From positions 1,364,001-1,428,000 of the forward strand of contig JAHDVF020000734.1 in the NCBI GenBank assembly GCA_022606425.2: a stretch of DNA of 64,000 nt. The letters are read 5' to 3'. The notes beneath the pieces are model-generated. The model ran no database searches. It saw nothing but the letters and a program-made list of their open reading frames with translations, and was not told the DNA's origin. A program made the position numbers and the translations under genes. This DNA comes from Lepidostoma basale (lineage: Eukaryota > Arthropoda > Insecta > Trichoptera > Lepidostomatidae). This document shows, one piece after another, positions 54,090 through 64,000 of this stretch (position 1 is its first letter; each line of letters starts with the position of its first letter).

Positions 54090-54900
54090 TACAAACGATT
54101 ATAAAATAATATTTGTTTTGATAATTTAAGGAATAAAATCAGGGTTAATTTTTACTATTCAAAACCTGTTGGAAAATTGGGAAGCAAGTTTTTTTCACTC
54201 ATTTTCATTTATTTATTTTTTGATTACCTATATTTCTTTTTTTATTATGTTTATTTATTATATTTGATAAAAATATCCGTTACATACTTTTATATATTAT
54301 TGTATATAATAAATAATATTTTTCTATATTTACATGATATTAATAAAAAAAAGTATTTCGATATTTAAATTCTAAAATGAAATATACAATCATTTCCAGA
54401 TGTCAAATGTGTTTGTATGTAGGATTTGTATGCGTATTTATGTGTATATAGAAATCAATCCTAATAAAATTATATATATTTATATTATAAAGTATTTCAC
54501 TTAAACAAAACCAGCTTTAATCGCTAAGACGTTAAGTCGATTGGTATTACAAGTTTTTTTGCAATATATTTGTTTTTCTATCCAGCTCACCCTGACCCTG
54601 ACCTCACGAGACCCAAAATACAATAATAATTGTTTTCACCTGAGCTATCATGCTCCAATACTCGCATATATTATTATCTGTAATGTCGTGACTTCATTTT
54701 TTGTTAAATAAGTCACTACAAATCCTGTGGCGTAACTCGAAAATAAAACACAATTGAATTATTTCATAATAAATAAAAAATATTATCATATAGCATTTTG
54801 ATAACCTTCTGTATTTTGTAAGTATACGATATTTTTTTATTTGTATTACTTAATATGCATGGAACAAAATAAGGAAACATTTTAATTATCGAATTAATTA
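54090..54900. other. AT-rich DNA, nothing recognised
   Basis: Very low GC content and no repeat relation or frame of interest. Confidence 0.4.
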
Positions 54901-54915
54901 ATTAAATAAAACGAT

Positions 54916-55030
54916 GATTCGACAGCGAGCCTGGCGAAACCGGTCGCTGTCGAAATAAAGATAAAAGTAGTTAAAGAATCATTTTATTTAATTATTATTT
55001 AAAATGAACTTCCATCAAGAGATTTCTAGA
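54916..55030 (+). repeat. repeat with GAAACCGGTC core and 9 bp perfect stem I, copy 2
   Basis: TTCGACAGC (54918-54926) is the exact complement of GCTGTCGAA (54946-54954). Between them lie GAGCCTGGC, GAAAC (54936-54940) and CGGTC. This is the outer frame of a hammerhead (stem I, GAAAC, self-complementary ACCGGT, cleavage triplet GTC), but the CTGATGA box and half of stem II are missing. The sequence continues into the AAATGAACTTCCATCAAGAG block shared with 7.65 kb. Confidence 0.6.
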
Positions 55031-55079
55031 AGATTATTGAGTTGATTTGTTATTAGTTATTAGTTTTCCGGCAAAAATG

Positions 55080-55285
55080 GTCAATTGCTTCGATGGCCCT
55101 ACAGCCCATATCGAGCCTTAGCCTCCAGTATTCTTCGCCTCCAACTCCTCATGTCCTCCGCTTCGACCCTCCAATCTGACACTCTTAACAATCTGGCCCC
55201 ATCCCTCCCAACTTCATCCTCCCATCGCAGCCTTGGTCGTCCAATTGGTCTTCTACCACCTTATCAATTGCAATATTTATTAATT
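55080..55285 (-). pseudogene. LINE 3' end of a fourth type
   Basis: On the minus strand the frame reads GRRPIGRPRLRWEDEVGRD, GARLLRVSDWRVEAEDMRSW, RRRILEAKARYGL and then a stop. GRP..RW.D.V, followed by A.D...W and EA.A..GL, is the typical last segment of an RTE-like protein. Only about 60 residues remain. Confidence 0.68.
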
Positions 55286-55954
55286 TAATTTAACTTAACA
55301 GCATCATAAATGAAATCTCAAGAGAACCGGAAGCATTGATAATTTAATGTTTTTTACAAGCATAATCAAGTAGAAAATTAATACAATAAATAAACGAATT
55401 GATCTGTTTTAAATTTTGTAATATAACATGTTTTTTTACTTAGTGGTTCTAAATTTAACAAAGATTTCATAAGTGAAGATGTCAAAGTATACTGATTATG
55501 GCATCAAAGTAATATCAACAATACTATTATTGAATAAGTTTTTACGTTCCTTTGGAATAGTTATATTATCTAAATTATTTTTGAAAGGATGATTGTAAAC
55601 TAATGTGAGTTTACTGCATTACACCACTGCAGACATTCCTCGGATCAGCCAAGCATCATGTAGAACCAGAATAGGAACTTGTTCGCAGCATCATCTGTAA
55701 GTAGGAGTTGGGATTGGCGAGTTTTTTGTGATGCTGGAGGAGTGTAGGTAGGTACTTCGATTTACTTTTTTCGCGCAGCAGTCCATCTATCGAGTTCAAA
55801 CAATTGGGTCATCGACATCCACACTAGATGCCGGCTCGGGGCCGATTACAGATGAGATATTACTTTCAGTTAGGGCCGGCTCTGCTGAAACAATAACCAA
55901 TATTCTTAACAACTATAATAACTAGAATTTAAACTGTGCGACAAATGATCCGAG

Positions 55955-56200
55955 TGAATTGCTAGGAAGGAATCAGGGAATACAATTGCCGAGAAGACGA
56001 TTCTGGAGGGACCACATCGAGAATTCGGATCCAGCAAGAATTCCTAAGATCGTGATGCACGAAACTCCAGAGAGCCGTCGACCACCATAATGACAACTAA
56101 AGAGAAAGAGAGAAGGCTAGTCGTCTTCATTACAGGAAGAAAGTTGATATCCTTTATAAACAGATCGCAAGATCTACAATCAGAAGAAGAAGAATAAGGG
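55955..56200 (+). pseudogene. decayed LINE 3' end with GAA tail
   Basis: The frame LPRRRFWRDHIENSDPARIP, KIVMHETPESRRPP is followed by two stops and a basic decayed stretch. The end is AGATCTACAATCAGAAGAAG, AAGAA. It resembles the RYWRDHVARM...GRPPKRW region of 30044-30631 but is a different, older family. Confidence 0.6.
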
Positions 56201-56274
56201 AATAGCGATTAAATATGTATGAGCAACTCCATTAATTAGATAATATTGATGATATGTTGTTTCAGAATATTAAA

Positions 56275-56400
56275 TGGGAATCCAAAATTTCGCTTTGCCA
56301 GGGTATTACCAAAAGTAATTTACATGCAGTAAGGTAAAATATATCACTTGCATAAACTTTAATACAACATAAAGAAAGACGTTTCATTAATATTAACTGT
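56275..56400. repeat. GCGAAACATGTC family fragment
   Basis: ATGGGAATCCAAAATTTCGC, TTTGCCAGGGTATTACCAAA and then the inverse GCAGTAAGGTAAAATATATC, ACTTGCATAAACTTTAATAC. Decayed but recognisable by order of blocks. Confidence 0.4.
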
Positions 56401-57109
56401 TATAATAAATTAACCTGATCTAATATGATAATAGATTAGTATAAAATCTTTTGACGTGGTACGTTTTAAGACACCTTTAGCACCACGTATTGCAGATAAA
56501 GTACAGTATACGGTAATAACCACCTAGAAATTTCAATAACTTTTGCTTTAAATATTCACCTTTCATCAGCCAAATTAATTTAAATCTGTACATACTCTAA
56601 ATGAGTTAAGTAATTAAAAAAAAACGAAGACTATACTCCTTTAAGTTGTTAAACTTATATTGCATAGGCTCATTAGATTGCTACCATTTTAGTTAGAAAG
56701 TTGTGCGTTAAGTACACTGAACGTGTTAAAGTTATCTGAAATCGTAATCTGAATAAATGAAAATAATGGGTTATCATAACTACAACGCAAGAAAGTTATT
56801 ATGTATGATTTCATAATTTGTTTTTCCGGCAGTTATTAGAGCGGAAATCAAACTCCATTTTGGAAGATGTGTTTTAAAACAAGAGTATTAATTGGATTCA
56901 TTAGATTGGTAGGGCATTGTAAACTTTAATATAATACACGCGCGTCTCCTAAATATAAAATTAAAATTAATCTTAGAACGCGTAAACTGAAATCTAAATA
57001 ATATGAATACAATCCTTAATATAACAATTATTATAGATTACAAATTAATATTGTGTTATTTTAACAATTTAAATTCAATATTTTATACTCGTTAATACAT
57101 AATACGACG

Positions 57110-57345
57110 CCATCAAGGATGCTACAACCCTTGAGTGGCGATGCTACAACCCTTAAGAGTGGACAAAGCGAGTGCTGTCCTGGTGCCCGAGGACGACATA
57201 TCGTGGAATAAGGCGCCAACAGTTGCGTTGGTCCGACGACATCCGGAGAGTGCTAGAAGTGCCTGCAGATTTTTGCAGACCGAACAGAGGAAGCCTACGT
57301 CCAAGAGTGGACGAGGCTGAAGATAGAAGAAGAAGAAGAAATGCA
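57110..57345 (+). pseudogene. RTE-like LINE 3' end with EAYVQEWT terminus
   Basis: With frame changes the sequence gives RRQQLRWSDDIRRV and then DRTEEAYVQEWTRLKIEEE. RW.DD and EAYVQ.WT are the last two conserved points of insect RTE-like proteins. The tail is GAA repeats. Two adjacent near-repeats of GATGCTACAACCCTTGAG-type sequence (57117 and 57138) start the copy. Confidence 0.65.
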
Positions 57346-57349
57346 TAAT

Positions 57350-59010
57350 CGTTTAACTTAATTTAATTCTAGAGTTAAAATTGTAAAAAATAATTTTAGC
57401 AGCTAAAAAACATGTCAATATACATTTTTTAAATTATCTTTTATAGGCTTACCGCTCACCGGTTTCACTAATAACCCGTTTTTTAAACAGCATTATCAAG
57501 GTTTAAACCGTTAGCAAGTCTCAGAGTTAACATTTTAACTACTTTTTAAATACTTATTTTTCTTTCTTTGGGACTTTTTTTTTACTTTGGAATACAATTG
57601 AAGACTAATGAGAAGAGCATGGGTAAAACTTACACACATACATTTGAAATTGTTTGTGATACCTATAATATATTTTAATCCATCGTTTTTTAATATTAAA
57701 ATCACAAATTGGAGTAATGTTGGGTACGTAAATTTTTTAGCACAACTGCTATATTATGTAGAATCCGAATAACTATTCTAGCCGCTCAAGTCTGAAGTAG
57801 GTAGGTTGGTACTCCCTGTAACAGTTTCTTGAACTTAGCTAAGATCGTTCACTCGTTGCTCAACATTATAACCTTGAATAGATATTTCTATACAAGATCT
57901 AAGATCTACTCCATGAAGTTTCACAAAGAACGTTGATTAATTTAAAAAAAAACGTCTTAAAATTTATAATAATTCTTACGGTGCAAATTATATGAGCCAT
58001 TTTTAGTAACACGTTATTACCAAATTAACAAAACCCATTTGAATACTAATTGAATGACTGAATGTTTATTATGAACAATTGAATAACCAACAAATTATAG
58101 AAAATACACAGCACTTCATTATCATAACAAATTACAAAACATTTATAGGTGTAATCATAACAAATGATCAAAAATTGGATTATTTTTTATTAAAATTATC
58201 AAATCCCATATCCGATAATTTAAAAAATAATCAGTATGGGCTTCTATTTCAAAAGTGAAATTATATTTTTTGCATCGATTCTATTCGCTGTGTATATATT
58301 TTTTGTCTACATTATCATCACTGATAACTTGCAATGGATTTCGGCTGCCACTACATATAATATATCGTCCTCGGCCTCTGTTTAACGAGATTGCTCTCCA
58401 ATACTCTTCACCAAGTGCAAGATATATTGAATTATCTTCAATTTCAGTCTTCCACTTCTTACGTCCTTTAAGATTCTACGATATCACATCCTTTTATTTG
58501 TTTTCTACTACATATTTTTTTTACCCCTTGCTTCTGTGTCTATCGATAGACAATTGATTAAACAATCGCTGATTTGTACATAATTAAAATAACGTCAAGT
58601 TATAATGTTCGATTGCATAGTTTACGCGAATATCTGTAGCTTGGTACACGGTCCCAATAAGCCATAACCTAGAGCCGCCACTGGCCATGACCTTCGAAGG
58701 GTCATTCCTACTCGCGACGCTTTATTTTGCGATGTTCGTTTGCCTACGAACAAAATATATAATTATCAAACATAAACGTGAACAGCACAAAGGAATAACA
58801 ACACACGTAATAAATGAGATCATATATTAAATTGTTTTTAATTCTATCAGGTGTGTCCTTAAAATATACCTAATTTAAAAGTATACTCGTACATAGCTCT
58901 AAAAAAGAATTTCGATCAAAACCAGCAAGTGTTAAAATAGATACTAAATTTAATTATAGCATGATATTACAATAATACAGAGTAATTATTATTTGAGTAA
59001 AAAAAATATA
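57350..59010. other. AT-rich DNA with a possible LINE relic at 58260-58560
   Basis: On the minus strand 58300-58490 gives LKGRKKWKTEIEDNS, LALGEEYWRAISLNRGRGR, which loosely resembles a decayed LINE C-terminus. The match is too weak for a separate call. The rest shows nothing recognised. Confidence 0.3.
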
Positions 59011-59139
59011 AATGATAAAAACATTCGTTTACAGATATGTGAAATGTTTCGCCTTGCTAGTTTTAGTATTAAAAAATATATATATTATTGAGTTGTTCAT
59101 GTTGTACGTTAGTTGTTAGTTATGCTAAAGTATTTTAGT

Positions 59140-59240
59140 TGAGTAAGCGAGAAAAGTATGACAGGAAAGAACAGTGTGGTGGTCCATTCTTTCTGCCTAC
59201 CCATTTGGAGAGACGGCGTGATGGTTAGTTAGTTAGTTTA
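59140..59240 (+). mobile_element. RTE LINE 3' terminal fragment
   Basis: About 100 bases remain: AGTATGACAGGAAAGAACAG, GTCCATTCTTTCTGCCTACC, GGAGAGACGGCGTGATGG and a GTTAGTTAGTTAG tail. It corresponds to the last coding residues and terminus of the reference copy. Confidence 0.75.
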
Positions 59241-59367
59241 AAAACAAAATATTGTAATCAATGTCTCAATTTTCTTCATTACCTATTTCATTATTATTAC
59301 TATTTTGTTGAATTGCTCTTTACACAACGTGAACCAAATCTATGTAAAGGGTAAAGCTATATCATAC

Positions 59368-59530
59368 TGATTCTCGTACATAGGTAGCCAATCTATTGCC
59401 ATTTTATTGTCACATGAATTCTTCACCAGACCAAAGATATTGTGACAATCACACTGCCATTGCCGGGGATTCAACCCACGATTTTCTGTGTGGCAGTCAA
59501 AGAACTTACCACTCAGCCACGAAAGACGTC
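59368..59530 (-). mobile_element. tRNA-derived SINE family 1, minus-strand copy
   Basis: On the minus strand the head CGTGGCTGAGTGGTAAG is a good A box. About 40 bases on, GGGTTGAATCCCC is a good B box. The body CTTTGGTCTGGTGAAGAATT...GACAATAAAATGGC and GGCTACCTATGTACGAGAA match the copy at 18648-18815. This copy has the better-preserved tRNA part and looks derived from a tRNA with a long variable region, but that is inference. Confidence 0.78.
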
Positions 59531-59607
59531 AATTTATATGAATATTGATAAAATTAAATGGTACCCATATTTCCAAATTGAACAAGTCCTCTAAAATTAA
59601 ACCTACT

Positions 59608-59675
59608 TATTACTTACTTACTTAGACAGCCGTTGTCGTCCACTGCTGGACATAGGCCTCCCCGTACATTTTTTA
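59608..59675 (-). mobile_element. RTE-like LINE extreme 3' end (EAYVQQWT stop)
   Basis: On the minus strand GGGGAGGCCTATGTCCAGCA, GTGGACGACAACGGCTGTCT, AAG encodes GEAYVQQWTTTAV and a stop. It is followed by a GTAAGTAAGTAA tail. The CCACTGCTGGACATAGGCCT signature is very common in insect genomes as the end of RTE-type LINEs. Confidence 0.8.
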
Positions 59676-59679
59676 ATAC

Positions 59680-60360
59680 AGATTTATTACAAAAACATCC
59701 AATTTATAATTTTGTTAAAATATATACTATTTTGAGGAGACAACGAACAGTACCTAATTTAATGAATGGAGGTGATTCTTCCAAAAACATATATTTTTGG
59801 TCTTCTGCGTAAGATATTAATTGGATTCCCATGATGCAACGTGGAGCTGGCAGATGGACACGTATGGGAAGAAAAACTCACAATGGTCAGATTTAAAATT
59901 CAACAATACTCGCGCCATGCTCTACTTGGTAGGCCGGGAGCATGGTGAGTGGCCGCGCTCGCCGACACTTCTGATCATTATTAACTAAATTAGTTTCTAT
60001 AACAATTGTATATTTTTTCCTGAGAATAATTCTACTTTTGATGGTCTTTTAGAACTATCTTATCTTAACGTCTATAACTTACAATTTTCATATATTTTTG
60101 TACCTCTGTTCATTCTCTTCACTAATGGTTTTATTACTCATTTAAATTTTGAGTAATGCTTTATACCTCCATTAATAATGTTCTTGGAAACAGACGTTTA
60201 TATAACCTAATATTTAGTATCTATATAATATACAGTTTTTAAACATCGTTCAATAAACAATAAATACGTAACATATGCTGCATGGTGTACTCATATAATT
60301 AAGAGACTTTAATCTATTATTATTATTTTGATGACTTATATTTTTGGTGTGCCGTTTTGT
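59680..60360. other. AT-rich DNA, nothing recognised
   Basis: A fragment resembling the outer end of the GCGAAACATGTC family (CATCGTTCAATAAACAATAA) lies at about 60243-60265. Otherwise empty. Confidence 0.35.
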
Positions 60361-60368
60361 AAAATCAA

Positions 60369-60653
60369 TTACTCTAAGGGCGCACTAGGAAATGACTGAC
60401 TGAACAGTGCAGTCTTTAGAAGTTTCTTAAATTTAACGTCACTATCCTCATACTTAATACTAACATGGAGGATATTCCACGCCAACGGACCCGCAACGCT
60501 GAAAGCACGATCATAGAAACTTGCTTTATTGGCCCTGAATTTTTCCACTGATCGGAGTGAACATTGCCTTTCCTTTGGCATGGGTGTCACGCAGACGTCC
60601 AATATATACGCTGGCGCTCTCTGGTGTCGAGCCTTAAACACTGTCAAACACAT
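60369..60653 (-). pseudogene. C-terminal relic of a CR1/L2-type LINE, open frame
   Basis: The 94-codon minus-strand frame reads VFKARHQRAPAYILDVCV, CSLRSVEKFRANKASFYDR, AFSVAGPLAWNILHVSI, VKFKKLLKTALF. The series VFKA, APAYI.D, LRS, RAFSVAGP.AWN.L and FKK.LKT.LF is the classical C-terminal end of CR1/L2-type proteins. The reverse transcriptase domain is gone. It is better preserved than the relic at 36965-37200. Confidence 0.75.
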
Positions 60654-60813
60654 TATTATGGTATTTATTGTATTAAGATAATTTATTTAAACTATGTTAA
60701 AATAATGAATACAATTTAGTCTGTAATGTGATGTTTCGTTTCTGTTGCTGAAATCAAAACATGGTAATGTTTTAAACATACTCAAATACTTTTTGAATCC
60801 TTGGATATCAAAG

Positions 60814-60944
60814 CATCTGACGACAGATCCAAAAGAAAGGCACACCAGCAATTATTCGAAATGCTTTCATTGGACGCAAGTAAAAGTAACCGGGGAAGAA
60901 TTCGCGAATCGATGTCGAGCAATGTGGATCATTTTTTGCTCGAG
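60814..60944 (+). CDS. candidate internal exon, unknown protein
   Basis: After an acceptor-like GGATATCAAAG at 60813, a frame reads SDDRSKRKAHQQLFEML, SLDASKSNRGRIRESMSS, NVDHFLLE and meets CGAG|GTGAAA at 60944/60945. The peptide is hydrophilic and helix-prone, and its codons are less AT-biased than nearby DNA. Acceptor quality is moderate. The GC-rich block at 60985-61080 may be the neighbouring exon or an island. No family is recognised. Confidence 0.25.
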
Positions 60945-60984
60945 GTGAAACTTGTTTGTAGGTATCTATTTTTTATTTTCTAAT

Positions 60985-62655
60985 CTCCGCGGCCGCTCTC
61001 GTTCCGCCATTGTTGTTTTGCTTCCTCTGCGATCTTCCCACAGATTCGGCCGCTTGTGGGTCAGGCCGTTGCGTCACATCCAGCAAAGAAATAAACAACG
61101 TAATTGCACTAACAATATCATTTAAATAACCGCCGAAACCTCGTCAAAGCCTCACCTGGAGGGAGCATCAACAAGATTGTTGTTTTGACACAAATTTGTG
61201 TCGATGGTCTTTGTTATTGTTATTGGGTTAGATGGACGGTCGATTTCTCTACGTATACACAGATCAAGGTACATTTTTTGATCCAAGACGAATCTTTTGC
61301 ATGCTTTTTATCTGAAAATACACAAACAAAATTAAAACCTAACATAATGCAGCGCTTAGTATGAATAAGGAAAAATAATATTCCACGACGAGCTGATTCG
61401 TATGGTAAATTGGAATGTGAGTCACGCGTTCTTATTTAACGATTTCGCTGTCGGAATTCAACATCGCTGGTCATCGACTGGAGTCCTGAGTCCTCTGCGA
61501 TGGATATCAGTCCATGAATTGATTTAGAAAAGACAATGCATTTGTAGTCGTGCCACGCCAGTTACGACACTTCCTGTTTTAGGGCGGGAAAACGTTAGGT
61601 TGTACAGCAGTGACGCAACGTGAACTCGTGTGTTAGATCGTTGGCCCGGCGTAGCTACCCTCAATACATGCATTGCCTATATTACCAAGAATAATCAATT
61701 GACCCAAGGAGAAAGCAGCTATGATGAAACTTGTCGATCCATCTGGGGACATTGAAATATTCAATAATTATAGAAACGCAATACTTTGTATGCACTCTCA
61801 ATTCTTGTGCGGCACAAATTAACATATTTATACTCGTATTTACATTAGGTTATTATTACGAAATAAATGCCTTTGATGTAATATACAATATAAAAGTCCT
61901 CAGTTGTTTATTTTTAAATTTATATAGGTAATAAGGCACTTTTGTGTTCGTTAATGGGATGTATAGGTTCAGTGTTATGTTTAGATTATGAAATTAGATT
62001 AAAATGAGTATTTTATTTTGTTGAAAAATTCGCTACATTGAAAACAATGGCGGTCACCAGTAATCCGTTAGCACCGCCAGGCCGCGCTAAATAGGCGTGG
62101 AAGATGGAAGCTTTTGTGCCGACTGAACTAGACCTACACAGGGGTATTTTGATGATGCGAATACTAACAGACACAGACGCAGTTGTTTATAGTTTATAAG
62201 CTCAGTTTCCGAAATGCTTCGGCCACGGCCGTCCATTGGTCTGCGCTGGGGTAAACGACACTACCTGACCTCGCGAATTTCAGAGCCGAAGTAAGCGGCG
62301 GTTGCCGAGGGTCGCCGAATACCTCCGAAGCCTGCCGAATGGTGGAGATGATTAGAACGGGCCCAGTTCTGTGAACAGAGTGAGCTTTTCTATGATGTCA
62401 CATTATTTACAATGAAGGCAGCAAAAAGTGTTCTACATACGATTCTAATAAACTATCTTAGCAAGTACAACTGTTTTAGGAATTGAATCGAATTTTGTAC
62501 AAGCGTATATTAGCTTTACTCCGAAACAAAAAAAACTTACATATTAGTTTGGTGGGTCCAGGAATTATAGGTGGATTTTTTTTTACCTAGTATACAAGTA
62601 TGTTTTTAAATACGGAATATTAAGTTTTTTTGAAATATTAAATCGTATAATTAGT
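60985..62655. other. mixed-composition DNA with GC-rich blocks, no gene assigned
   Basis: GC-rich blocks lie at 60985-61080, 61540-61670 and 62040-62380. They are spaced like exons or promoter islands, but I could not join frames through splice sites. No repeat copy was recognised. Confidence 0.35.
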
Positions 62656-62659
62656 TTGT

Positions 62660-62780
62660 GTCGGCCACGTGAGGAGAAATTGACGTGCGTGCAATGCATG
62701 TCAAGAAAGAGCAGTGTGGCGGTCAATTATTTGTGCCTACTCCTTCGAGGAGACGGCGTGATGGTTAGTTAGTTAATAAA
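62660..62780 (+). mobile_element. RTE LINE 3' terminal fragment
   Basis: GTGTCGGCCACGTGAGGAGA, GACGTGCGTGCAATGCATGT, AGAGCAGTGTGGCGGTCAAT and the end GAGGAGACGGCGTGATGGTT, AGTTAGTTAA. It has an internal deletion relative to the reference copy. Confidence 0.72.
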
Positions 62781-62784
62781 TGGT

Positions 62785-64000
62785 TTATTATTTATGTCCT
62801 CGATTACAACGCTGATTGAAGCAGGGACCAATATATATTACACACGACATCAAAGGATAAGTTACATTACAATATCTGAATCAAAACTGTCGGAGGAAAC
62901 AAAACGGAGTTTGATAACAATGTTAGAAAAACAAAGCACATGTATTGGTTGCTCACAGGAAAACAGTTATCTTTCTATTTTTATCCTTCCTGAAAAAGTT
63001 CCTTAAGTGCCGTTGGACTGGAACATGGACAGTGCAGTGACAGCGGTCCTGAATAATAAATCACAATATGAACAAACGTTATTTATAATCTGCTATAAAA
63101 ACTTTCCGTTTCTTCTTATTTTTTTTATGGCGGCGTGATGCCAAGAGCGCGTCCATCGTCTTGCCAATACCACCTCTCCTTTCTCATCCTCCAACTAACC
63201 TTGACCGTTCTCTGGCCGAGAAATGCCGAAAGGAAAGATAGCAATCTCCTATTCAATATTGTGTATCTGAATTAGCGTCTATTCAATAACATACTTCCAT
63301 GTTCAATGTCTCCGGCCTATTGAGTCTATTCAAGTTTATGCCGGGCAGTAAAGTGTTAAGGCTGATTGTTTTAGTGTCGGTGCAGCGTGTCCTCTGAAAT
63401 GTGTTCCCGTTTCTGCTAACCCTGAAATAACGGGCGTTTTGATACAAATAGAACATTCCTTGATATTTGCGTTCAAGTCCACTGTTGTGTTTAATTTTAT
63501 CTCTTCGCTTGCGATACGTGCTTTAAATGTTAATACTGCGGTTTTTTTAAATAATAATAACAAAAATACATAAATAAACTTATTTTAAACAATGAAAATA
63601 AAGATTAAATCATGTTGGTAGTGAGTTTATCAGATTTCCAAAATAATCCCCTGTACTTTTTTTCTAAACCGTCATTTAAAAAATATATTTTCTGCAAGAA
63701 TGAAATCACTATTATTTCTGTCTAATCGGGTGATCATTTAATTGGTTCAATCTAAATAAGGTCATTTGTTACGATTTCATTCAATCACATTAACCCATAT
63801 TTTTTTTTAATCTCAGGAGAATGCGCTTGTACCAAATATAATACAATGAATTTTCGATTTTAAAAATATTTCAAATTTGTGGGTCAGCTTGGTGCGAAAT
63901 AGGATACTGGCGGGATACCCACAGATTTACTTTTTCAAATATATAAAAAATAGTTTGTTCAATGCATTAAACTTTTTCACGCGCAGATAAAGGTAATTAA
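62785..64000. other. AT-rich DNA, no gene assigned
   Basis: Frames of 70 to 75 codons (62794-63006 plus, 63336-63563 minus) have balanced composition but no motif, splice support or repeat relation. Confidence 0.35.

Noticed and set aside
1..64000. CRISPR array, rRNA, plasmid or phage features
   Set aside because: No regularly spaced short repeats, rRNA-like sequence, or prokaryotic gene clusters are present; the only regular array has units of about 515 bp without spacers.

Overview
The window looks like AT-rich, intron- and intergenic-dominated DNA of an arthropod, most probably an insect and perhaps Lepidoptera. The evidence is its mobile DNA: RTE-type LINE 3' ends with short tandem tails, tRNA-derived SINEs, and hairpin elements with hammerhead-like cores. 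There is no prokaryotic operon structure, no rRNA, no CRISPR array and no complete cellular gene. The order is my inference; the eukaryotic, retroelement-rich character is seen directly.

Layout. 1-11 kb: mostly AT-rich DNA with a chimeric LINE relic (2.8-3.2 kb) and three copies of a SINE-like foldback element with an RTE tail (6.3, 7.7, 9.6 kb). 11-14 kb: two ribozyme-like loci, an inverted repeat and a small TIR element. 14.5-16.3 kb: a GC-rich patch followed by the best candidate for the start of a cellular gene (two phase-compatible exons from 15071). 17-21 kb: LINE and SINE remnants and hairpins. 21.7-23.5 kb: a tandem array of about 515 bp units. 23.8-29 kb: hairpin elements, decayed LINEs and a candidate terminal coding exon on the minus strand (28739-29005). 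29.35-29.86 kb: a near-perfect hairpin related to the tandem array. 30-42 kb: several LINE 3' ends, including a 1.86 kb RTE copy with an open reverse transcriptase frame and 11 bp target-site duplications (38959-40842), and a close relative on the minus strand with 12 bp duplications (32191-32717). 42-50 kb: decayed RTE copies, one holding a 24 bp minisatellite, a TIR element at 44.3 kb and a possible membrane-protein first exon at 43.7 kb. 50-64 kb: further LINE and SINE relics, an inverted repeat at 53.9 kb and AT-rich DNA.

How it fits together. RTE reverse transcriptases probably supplied the machinery that mobilised the SINE-like elements, whose last 50 bp match the RTE 3' end. A second layer consists of several unrelated repeat families, often present as inverted pairs, that share a core resembling a type I hammerhead ribozyme: CTGANGA, one extra base, a 5 bp stem II, GAAAC, two bases, GTC. 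Hammerhead motifs are known from Penelope-like elements and retrozymes. The recurrent extra base before stem II is the most unusual thing here. Cellular genes, if present, are represented only by isolated exon candidates that need transcript data.
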